Below the pieces are notes generated by a model. That model did no database searches. It saw only the letters and a program-made list of their open reading frames with translations, and had not been told where the DNA came from. Made by a program: the position numbers and the translations under genes. From Mycobacterium sp. (GTDB lineage Bacteria > Actinomycetota > Actinomycetes > Mycobacteriales > Mycobacteriaceae): a stretch of 20,422 nucleotides of DNA. This document shows, piece after piece, positions 14,343-20,422 of the stretch. The first letter of the stretch is position 1. Every line of letters starts with the position of its first letter. Where the stretch lies: positions 1 through 20,422 of the forward strand of contig JAHFVB010000016.1 in NCBI GenBank assembly GCA_023264755.1, in the 5' to 3' direction.

Positions 14343-16159
14343 GTACGACGGATTGGCGTGGCCGCGCCGTCGCGAACGACGAGGACGAGCTGCCCATCGA
14401 CGAGTCGGTCTCGCGACGCCGCGAGGCCCGCGCGCTGCTGGCTTCGTTGTTGCGGCCGTATGCCGTCACCGTAGCGCTGCTGTCGATCGTCATCGTCACC
14501 GAGAACGTCGCCCGGCTGTCGGTGCCGCTGCTGGTGCAGCGTGGCATCGACCACGGCATTCCACCGATCCTGGCGGGCGGCTCGGCCCGCGAACTGATGC
14601 TGATCGTCGGGGCGCTGTGTGGCGTGGTGCTGGTGCAGGCGACCAGCCGGACGTACTTCCTGCGCCGGTCCGGGCGGATTGGCCAGGAGGTGCTGCTGGA
14701 CTTGCGCCGCAGGATCTTTCGGCACTTTCAGCGCCTCGACGTCGCGTTCCACGAGCGATACACGTCCGGTCGGGTGGTCGCGCGGTCGACCAACGACGTC
14801 GAGGCCATCCAGGACATGCTGGAGACCGGATTCGACGGGCTGATCACCGCGGTGCTGACGCTGGGCGGGACGGCCGTGCTGTTGGTCGTGCTCGACGTGC
14901 GGCTGGGCCTGACGTGCCTGGGCGCGTTCCCCATCCTGGTGGCGCTGGTGTGGTGGTTCCGGACCGAATCGGCGAAGACCTACAAGGAGGTCCGCGAGCA
15001 GGCGGCGCTGGTGATCGTCCAGTTCGTCGAGACGATGACCGGTATCAAGGCCGTGCAGGCCTACCGGCGGGAGCCGCGCAACCAGGAAATCTTCGAAGAC
15101 GTCGCCGATCGGTACAAGAACATCAACGAGCGGTCCTTCAAGCTGTTGGCGGTGTTCATGCCTGGCGTACGGCTGGTCGGTAACATCACCACCGGACTGG
15201 TGCTGATCTACGGCGGCTACCTCGTCCTGCGAGGCGAACTGACCTTGGGCACGCTGACGGCGTTCCTGCTGTATCTGCGCATCTTCTTCGAGCCGATGCA
15301 GGAGATCTCGCAGTTCTTCAACACCTTCCAGTCCGCCGCGGCTGCCCTGGAGAAGATTGCCGGGGTGCTGGCCGAGGTCCCGGGCATCCGGGATCCCGCA
15401 CATCCGGTGAATCTGCCAGAAGTCAAGGGGGACATCGGCTTTCACGAGGTGAAGTTCTCCTACGCGCCTGGCCGTCCGGTGCTGCCCGAACTGGACCTCG
15501 AGATTCCGGCTGGCCAGACCGTCGCGCTGGTGGGTACCACCGGCGCTGGCAAGACCACCATCGCCAAGCTGATCGCCCGGTTCTACGACCCCGGTTCCGG
15601 AGCGGTCACCCTGGACGGGGTGGACCTGCGCGACCTGACGCAGGCCGAGCTTCGCCGTCACGTCGTGATGGTCACGCAGGAGAACTTCATGTTCGAGGGG
15701 ACGGTCGCGGACAACATCCGATTCGGCCGACCCGATGCCACCGACGACGAGGTGCGGGCCGCGGCCAGCGCCGTGGGCGCCGACCGCTTCATCGCCACGC
15801 TGGCCGACGGCTACGACACCGACGTGGCCAAACGGGGCGGCCGGCTGTCGGCGGGGCAGCGCCAGTTGATTGCCTTCGCGCGCGCGTTCCTCGCCGACCC
15901 CGCCGTGCTGATCCTCGACGAGGCGACGTCGTCGTTGGACATCCCCAGTGAGCGCATGGTGCAGCGGGCGCTCGCCTCGGTGCTGGCCCACCGCACCGCG
16001 GTGGTCATCGCGCACCGGCTGTCGACGGTCCAGATCGCCGACCGCGTATTGGTGCTCGACGGCGGCCGGATCGTCGAGGACGGCCCACCCGCCGAGTTGA
16101 TCCATGGCGACGGCAGATATGCGGCGCTGCACCGCGCCTGGGCGGAATCGCTGGCCTGA
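14339..16159 (+). CDS. ABC half-exporter 3, catalytically competent partner of ABC2
   Basis: A 606-residue half-exporter with six membrane helices (about 40-330) and an ATPase domain. Walker A is GTTGAGKT (399-406), Q-loop Gln447, Walker B LILDE with catalytic Glu528, and H-loop His559, all canonical. Only the signature deviates, reading LSAGQ (503-507) in place of LSGGQ. In a heterodimer this signature faces the Walker motifs of the partner, so the deviation falls in the same degenerate site as the changes in ABC2. GTG 14339 overlaps the ABC2 stop (GTGA), indicating coupled translation and equal dosage, as expected for heterodimer subunits. Substrate unknown; drugs, lipids or siderophore-like compounds are family options. 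It is the last gene of the operon, 13 bp from a convergent gene. Confidence 0.93.
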   Translation: MSTTDWRGRAVANDEDELPIDESVSRRREARALLASLLRPYAVTVALLSIVIVTENVARLSVPLLVQRGIDHGIPPILAGGSARELMLIVGALCGVVLVQATSRTYFLRRSGRIGQEVLLDLRRRIFRHFQRLDVAFHERYTSGRVVARSTNDVEAIQDMLETGFDGLITAVLTLGGTAVLLVVLDVRLGLTCLGAFPILVALVWWFRTESAKTYKEVREQAALVIVQFVETMTGIKAVQAYRREPRNQEIFEDVADRYKNINERSFKLLAVFMPGVRLVGNITTGLVLIYGGYLVLRGELTLGTLTAFLLYLRIFFEPMQEISQFFNTFQSAAAALEKIAGVLAEVPGIRDPAHPVNLPEVKGDIGFHEVKFSYAPGRPVLPELDLEIPAGQTVALVGTTGAGKTTIAKLIARFYDPGSGAVTLDGVDLRDLTQAELRRHVVMVTQENFMFEGTVADNIRFGRPDATDDEVRAAASAVGADRFIATLADGYDTDVAKRGGRLSAGQRQLIAFARAFLADPAVLILDEATSSLDIPSERMVQRALASVLAHRTAVVIAHRLSTVQIADRVLVLDGGRIVEDGPPAELIHGDGRYAALHRAWAESLA

Positions 16160-16172
16160 CGACGCTGGGCGG

Positions 16173-17546
16173 TTAGCGTTGGGCCAGTAGCAGTTCGAGC
16201 TTCTCGTTGGCCGCCCGCAGCCGCGGCGCCGCCATCGCCGCGCCGCTGGCCGCCGCCGCGTCGTCGGTCTGCATGTGGCTCACCGCATTCAGCCGGGCGC
16301 GGTTGAGCCAGTGCATCAGGTCGGGGTCGTCGAACCAGCGAAGCTGATTGTGGTTGAACGCGATCGACATGGTGACCCAGTCCAGCGGGACCGTCGGGTG
16401 GGGGACCGGCCGACAGTAGTCGTTTCTGACGTCGTCGCCGACGTCCATCGCCTCGACGTGGGCGACGACGGCCGCGCTGAAGGCGGGCTGGCAGGTGCGC
16501 ACCGACTGCAGCGTGATCGTGCCCGGCGCGAACACCGGCGTGGGCTCGCGTTGCCCGATGCCGTCGCCGGTGCAGTCGACGTACAGGGTGTCCGGTTTGG
16601 TATCCAGCGTCCCGCCGTCGAGCACGACGCGGCCGGGTTCGATCGATTGGACGTGTCCCATCCGGACGACGTTGGAGATGTCGCGCAGCTTCGCGAGCTC
16701 GATCTGCGACAGGATCGCGCACCGGTACATCGTCGGCTCGACGGACTGGTCGATGCGCACGAGGCAGCCCAACGCCTCCAGCTGCAGGTAGAGGTCGTCG
16801 ATGGACGTGGCCTTCTTGATGGCCCGCATCTGTGCCGAGAAGTCGGCCAGCACGCGGCGGGCGAATTGTGCGCCGGGCTGCACGGCGGCGCGGTCCAGCA
16901 CCCAGGATTCGCGGGGCTTGATCCAGGTGATCCGCTCCGGCGCGATGCCGTGCCGCATCAGCCACGCGCAGGTATCCATCGAGGTCTTGCCCGCTCCGAC
17001 GATGACGTACTCGTCGTGAACGGGCTGCCTGGGTAGGCCGTTGGGCGGAATGCAGGTGACGCCGTCGGCGACGTCGTAGGGCGGCGGTCGCATCGAAGCC
17101 ACCACGATGCTCAGGTAGGTCGCGTCGACGATGCGGCGGCGGGCCTGCACGCGGTACTCGTCGCCGCCGAGGGTGTGGAATCGGCCGTCGTCGGTGTACT
17201 CACTCATCGGGAAGTACGACACCCGACCGCTGGGCAGCAGGTGCTGCCGCATGACGGTGTCGTAGTAGGAGACGACCTCGCTACCGCCGGCCAGTTCGTA
17301 GAAGCCCTGGTTCCAGCCGCCGGCGTCGATGGAGTCACTGCCCAGCCGGCGCGAGTTCACGCCGTAGTAGGCCGACGGTTGGTGCAGCCGGACGAACGGG
17401 TAGGCGCTCAGCCAGTGCCCGCCGGGCTGGTCGTTGCGGTCGACGAGAGCTACCGTCGCGTCGGTCTCGGTGATCAACGTGTCGACGAAGGCCATGCCCA
17501 TCGCGCCGGCCCCGACCACCAGATAATCGGCTTCGATCGTCTGCAT
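16173..17546 (-). CDS. FAD/NAD(P)-binding monooxygenase-like protein
   Basis: A 457-residue flavoprotein resembling the FMO/Baeyer-Villiger-type group. The N-terminal FAD fold has VVGAGAMG (10-17), followed by LVDRNDQPGGHW (34-45), where GGxW is typical of flavin monooxygenases. A second dinucleotide fold, YVIVGAGKTSMD (180-191), would bind NAD(P)H. I do not see a convincing full Baeyer-Villiger or FMO fingerprint, so the reaction is unassigned. ATG 17546 is chosen because the fold begins six residues later and GGGACGA lies just before it; the open frame upstream to 17849 has no family resemblance and crosses the divergent fadD start. The gene faces ABC3 tail-to-tail (13 bp) and is divergent from the acyl-CoA synthetase. 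Confidence 0.85.
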   Translation of the reverse strand: MQTIEADYLVVGAGAMGMAFVDTLITETDATVALVDRNDQPGGHWLSAYPFVRLHQPSAYYGVNSRRLGSDSIDAGGWNQGFYELAGGSEVVSYYDTVMRQHLLPSGRVSYFPMSEYTDDGRFHTLGGDEYRVQARRRIVDATYLSIVVASMRPPPYDVADGVTCIPPNGLPRQPVHDEYVIVGAGKTSMDTCAWLMRHGIAPERITWIKPRESWVLDRAAVQPGAQFARRVLADFSAQMRAIKKATSIDDLYLQLEALGCLVRIDQSVEPTMYRCAILSQIELAKLRDISNVVRMGHVQSIEPGRVVLDGGTLDTKPDTLYVDCTGDGIGQREPTPVFAPGTITLQSVRTCQPAFSAAVVAHVEAMDVGDDVRNDYCRPVPHPTVPLDWVTMSIAFNHNQLRWFDDPDLMHWLNRARLNAVSHMQTDDAAAASGAAMAAPRLRAANEKLELLLAQR

Positions 17547-17563
17547 TCGTCCCAGCTTGCCAG

Positions 17564-17597
17564 CCCGTCGGTGGCGCCTGCAGCCGCCACCGACGGG
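17564..17597. repeat. Perfect 13-bp hairpin in a divergent intergenic region
   Basis: CCCGTCGGTGGCG (17564-17576) and CGCCACCGACGGG (17585-17597) are exact reverse complements with an 8-base loop. It sits 17 bases upstream of the monooxygenase ATG, where it would be in the 5' leader or promoter. The rest of the 227-bp gap (17547-17773) holds TTGACG at 17705-17710 as a possible -35 for fadD, without a convincing -10. Confidence 0.6.
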
Positions 17598-17773
17598 ATC
17601 GGGGTACGGCCGGGTTCGGGTCGGCCAGGGCGCGGGTGGGCCGGGCGGCGGTAGCTGGGGTGCCGGTCGGGTCGTCGAGCGAGCACCCTTGGGGCGCCCC
17701 GCTATTGACGAATGCGAAACGCCGAGCTCAAAGTGAGGGGCTGGCCGAACGGTCCGCGGAGAAAGGCAGAGCG

Positions 17774-19312
17774 ATGGCGACACTTGCCGGCGTACTCGAC
17801 ACGACGGCGCGGCGAGCTCCAGAACGCCCCGCGGTGGTATTCGGCCCACGCGCCCTCGACTACCGAGAGCTGGACGCGGCCGTCAACCGCAGTGCGCACG
17901 CGCTCTCCGCGGCTGGGCTGCGCAAAGGCGATCGGATGCTGTTGATGTCGGCCAACAGTGCAGATTTCGTCATCGCGTTGTATGCGGCGTGGCGGCTGGG
18001 TGCGATCGTCATCCCCGTCAACCCCGCCTCGGCCGCCGCCGAACTGCAGTACCTGCTCGACGATGCCCAACCGGCGTTGGTGTTGTTCGGTCCAGCGGCC
18101 CTGTCCGCCGTCGCAGCGTGCACTCATGAGCCGCCATTCGCCATGGCCGCACCCCCGATCGCGCTCGAGCCCGTCGAGGGTTACGCCGACCTGCCCGGGC
18201 TGGCGAGTTCATGCCCGGCGTCGGCCCCCGACGTCGAGGTCGTGGAAGCCGACGATGTCGCCATCCTCTACACCTCCGGCACCACCGGGCGCCCGAAGGG
18301 CGCGTTGTTCGATCAGCACCGGCTGCTGTGGGTCGGGCTCGGCGCCGCGCTCGTCATGGGCATGCGCGACGGTGACCGCATCTTGCACGCCGCACCGATG
18401 TACCACGCCGCCGACCTTGCGATGCTCGTCGTCGGTGGCACGCAAGTGGGCGCTACCCACGTCATCTTGCCGACGTTCACCCCGCACGCGGCGTTGGACG
18501 CGATCGAGCAGCAGGAAGTCAACGTGTTCTTCGGCGTGCCGACGATGTATCAACTGATGCTGCGTGACCCCACGCTCGCCGACCGCAACCTTTCGTCGTG
18601 GCGGGTCGGCGTGTTCGGCGCGGCCCCGATGCCCGCCTCGGCCGTCGAGGCGGCGCTGAACGCGTTGCCCGGCCTGGAATTGATTCAGGCCTGCGGGCAA
18701 ACCGAAGGAGGGCCCGGCGGCATCTATTCCAGTGCCGCCGACGTTCGCGCTCGCCCCGATGCCAGCGGCCGGCGCGCCATGCCCAACACCGAGGCGCGCG
18801 TGGTCTCCCCAGCCGGCGATGACGTCGAGCCCGGCGTTGCCGGCGAGTTGCTCCTGCGCGGGGAAACGGTCATGAAGGGGTACTGGCGGAAGCCCGCGGA
18901 AACCGCGGAGGCCATCCGCGACGGCTGGCTGCACACCGGCGACGTCGCCACCGTCGACGCGGACGGCTACATCACCCTGGTCGACCGCAAGAAGGACGTG
19001 ATCATCTCCGGTGGCCGCAACATCTATTCCGTGGAAGTCGAGAACGCGCTGGCGGCGCATCCCGCGGTCGCCGAAATCGCCGTCATCTCCCGCCCCCACC
19101 CCGACTACGGCGAAACCGTGGTGGCGGTCGTCGATCCGCGGCCCGAGCACACGGTGACGCTGGAACAGCTGCGCGTCTTCGGAGCGGACCTCATCAGCGG
19201 CTACAAGCTCCCGCGTGAACTCGTTCTGCGCAAGATTCCGCGCAGTCCGTCGGGGAAGGTACTCAAGCACGTGCTGCGCGCCGACCTGGCCACCACGTCG
19301 GCGTCGGCCTGA
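17774..19312 (+). CDS. Acyl-CoA synthetase / AMP-dependent ligase (FadD type)
   Basis: A 512-residue ANL-superfamily enzyme that activates a carboxylic acid with ATP and loads it on CoA. Motifs in order: P-loop YTSGTTGRPKG (166-176), adenine-binding region CGQTEGG (307-313), the ATP ribose-binding Asp390 in WLHTGDVA, the hinge region DRKKDVIISGGRNIYSVEVE (404-423), and the catalytic Lys495 in IPRSPSGKVLKHVLR. Length and motifs fit medium- to long-chain fatty acyl-CoA ligases (FadD) rather than the longer mycobacterial fatty acyl-AMP ligases. The chain length is not predictable here. ATG 17774 has GAAAGG 7 bases upstream. It stands alone between divergent and convergent neighbours. Confidence 0.93.
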   Translation: MATLAGVLDTTARRAPERPAVVFGPRALDYRELDAAVNRSAHALSAAGLRKGDRMLLMSANSADFVIALYAAWRLGAIVIPVNPASAAAELQYLLDDAQPALVLFGPAALSAVAACTHEPPFAMAAPPIALEPVEGYADLPGLASSCPASAPDVEVVEADDVAILYTSGTTGRPKGALFDQHRLLWVGLGAALVMGMRDGDRILHAAPMYHAADLAMLVVGGTQVGATHVILPTFTPHAALDAIEQQEVNVFFGVPTMYQLMLRDPTLADRNLSSWRVGVFGAAPMPASAVEAALNALPGLELIQACGQTEGGPGGIYSSAADVRARPDASGRRAMPNTEARVVSPAGDDVEPGVAGELLLRGETVMKGYWRKPAETAEAIRDGWLHTGDVATVDADGYITLVDRKKDVIISGGRNIYSVEVENALAAHPAVAEIAVISRPHPDYGETVVAVVDPRPEHTVTLEQLRVFGADLISGYKLPRELVLRKIPRSPSGKVLKHVLRADLATTSASA

Positions 19313-19333
19313 CGATGTGACGACGCCGCGGGG

Positions 19334-20170
19334 CTAGCTCGTCGGCGGGGTGAACTGGGTGAGCCCGAACTCCGCGCCTTCCGGATCGCGTACGGTCGCC
19401 GTCTTCGTCCACTCGGTGTCGGCGGTGCTCACGACGGTGCCCCCGAGGTCTTCTGCCGTCGCCGCGGAGGCGTCGCGGTCGGTGACGGTGAAGCTGACCT
19501 GCCAGGCCTGGGCGTGTCCCTCCGGGACCAGGTGCATCCACGCCACGGCGTCTTCGTATCCGGGCGGAGCCATGACCTCGCGCTGAAGCTCCCGGATCTG
19601 GGGGTTCACCGTGGCGGCGAGGTGGTCGCCGTAGCCGGGTCGGCGGACCATGGTGGCGAACCCGACGTCGTCGAGCTCCCACCCGAACAACGTTGCATAG
19701 AACGTGACGGCGGCGTGCGGGTCCGAGGTGAGCAGATCGCTGAAATTCCACGTCCCCGGCTCGTTGACGCGTTGCGCGCCGAGCCGCTTGCGCGCCTGCC
19801 ACAGGCGGAACTGGGCACCGCGCGGGTCGACGCACACCGCCAGCCGCCCGCCCGACCCGGCATCGACGGGCGCCAGGTTCACGGTGCCGCCAGCCGCCTC
19901 GACGGCCTTGGCCGTGGCGTCGACATCGTCGACGGCGATGTAGGTGTGCCAAGCGGGGACCTCGTCGGCCGAGTCTGCTGACCCGATCGCGGCGACGTCC
20001 TCACCCCCGAGGGTGGCGATCAGATAGTGACCGGGAGCTTCGGCCGGTACCGCATCGGTGAACGTCCAGTCGAACAGGCCTGCGTAGAAGCGCTTGGCCT
20101 GGTCGAGGTCGTGGGCGATGGTGTCTACCCAGCTGGGCACGCCTGACGGGTAAGTCCTTGGTTCGGTCAT
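19334..20170 (-). CDS. Two-domain VOC (glyoxalase/bleomycin-resistance fold) protein
   Basis: A 278-residue protein of two vicinal-oxygen-chelate domains, about residues 10-125 and 140-275. Each domain shows the repeat pattern: SWVDTIAHDLDQAKRFYAGL with DPRGAQFRLWQ in the first, and NFSDLLTSDPHAAVTFYATL with DPEGAEFGLTQF in the second. The family includes glyoxalase I, dioxygenases and resistance proteins. The closest type in M. tuberculosis is the tandem VOC group (Rv0577/Rv0911-like), whose catalytic role is not firmly known. Metal ligands are not obvious by eye, so enzyme activity is uncertain. ATG 20170 lies 39 bp after the stop of the upstream flavin monooxygenase, so they may share a transcript. 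It is convergent with fadD (21 bp). Confidence 0.88.
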   Translation of the reverse strand: MTEPRTYPSGVPSWVDTIAHDLDQAKRFYAGLFDWTFTDAVPAEAPGHYLIATLGGEDVAAIGSADSADEVPAWHTYIAVDDVDATAKAVEAAGGTVNLAPVDAGSGGRLAVCVDPRGAQFRLWQARKRLGAQRVNEPGTWNFSDLLTSDPHAAVTFYATLFGWELDDVGFATMVRRPGYGDHLAATVNPQIRELQREVMAPPGYEDAVAWMHLVPEGHAQAWQVSFTVTDRDASAATAEDLGGTVVSTADTEWTKTATVRDPEGAEFGLTQFTPPTS

Positions 20171-20209
20171 GGGTTCAGCATTCCCCTGGGCACCGACAGG
20201 TGAAACCGG

Positions 20210-20422
20210 TCAGCGGTAGACCAGGCCCGCCAGCCGGGAGGCGAGCGCCTGGGTCGCTGCGGGCAGGTGGCCGAGGACACCGAGCATCGCGTTGCGCAGC
20301 GGGCGAACCGGACGGGGCAGGGTGGCCAGCGTGGTCAGCCGGTCGGTCAACGCGACGACCTGTTGCGCGATCGGGCGTCGGGCCGCGCTATATCCGTCGA
20401 GCAGCGTGTCGGAGGCGCCGGC
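20210..20422 (-). CDS. FAD-dependent monooxygenase, C-terminal part (gene runs off the window)
   Basis: The frame is open from the right edge to TGA at 20210-20212 and gives the last 70 residues. The segment LLDGYSAARRPIAQQVVAL resembles the C-terminal region of PHBH/UbiH-like aromatic hydroxylases, where LLxxYxxERxPxA follows the FAD-binding GDAAH block. The block itself lies outside the window. The last residues are RLAGLVYR. Such enzymes hydroxylate aromatic rings with NAD(P)H and O2; the substrate cannot be judged. It is upstream of the VOC gene on the same strand, a common pairing in aromatic or quinone metabolism and detoxification. Confidence 0.7.
   Translation of the reverse strand, partial: AGASDTLLDGYSAARRPIAQQVVALTDRLTTLATLPRPVRPLRNAMLGVLGHLPAATQALASRLAGLVYR

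Noticed and set aside
14282..16132. Long minus-strand open frame opposite ABC3
   Set aside because: Same shadow signature. ABC3 has all Walker and signature motifs on the plus strand.
17547..17849. N-terminal extension of the minus-strand monooxygenase
   Set aside because: It is Pro/Arg-rich with no resemblance to flavoproteins. It would overlap the divergent fadD start and span the hairpin at 17564-17597.

Overview
The window is a high-G+C stretch of a mycobacterial chromosome, most likely from a non-tuberculous, Mycolicibacterium-like species. The evidence is close protein resemblance to mycobacterial GltA2, Rv0897c, Rv0898c (DUF2630), PrrB and PrrA in an M. tuberculosis-like order, high G+C, GTG starts, and several TANNNT -10 boxes placed for leaderless transcripts. 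No tRNA, rRNA, CRISPR array or insertion sequence was seen.

Layout. (1) 3-140: tail of an unrecognised plus-strand gene. (2) 345-1646: citrate synthase gltA2, followed by a perfect 27-bp hairpin. (3) 1781-3683: a drug-efflux MFS gene and an overlapping MarR regulator, with palindromes over the MFS promoter and start; the MFS frame carries an in-frame TGA at codon 20. (4) 3733-5547, minus strand: a DUF2630 small protein and an Rv0897c-like FAD oxidoreductase, 3 bp apart. (5) 5579-5947: an FKBP prolyl isomerase, divergent from DUF2630 across only 31 bp. (6) 5971-8046, minus strand: the PrrAB two-component system. (7) 8170-10290: a PLD-like protein and two half-size chromate (CHR) transporters with overlapping genes, ended by an intrinsic terminator. 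(8) 10360-16159: three ABC half-exporters behind a SoxR/MerR-type promoter with a 19-bp spacer; the first exporter has an in-frame TGA at codon 100, and the second and third look like an asymmetric heterodimer. (9) 16173-17546, minus strand: an FAD/NAD(P) monooxygenase-like protein. (10) 17774-19312: a FadD-type acyl-CoA synthetase. (11) 19334-20422, minus strand: a two-domain VOC (glyoxalase-fold) protein and the C-terminus of an FAD-dependent aromatic-type monooxygenase.

The core genes (gltA2, Rv0897c/Rv0898c-like, prrAB) form a conserved backbone. The exporter modules (MFS-MarR, PLD-CHR, ABC trio) look like an accessory efflux layer with its own regulation. The most notable observations are the two isolated TGA codons in otherwise intact exporter genes, the SoxR-like operator in front of the ABC trio, the coherent degenerate-site signature in the second ABC protein, and several perfect inverted repeats at gene starts. 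I did not find a clearly novel defence or biosynthetic system.
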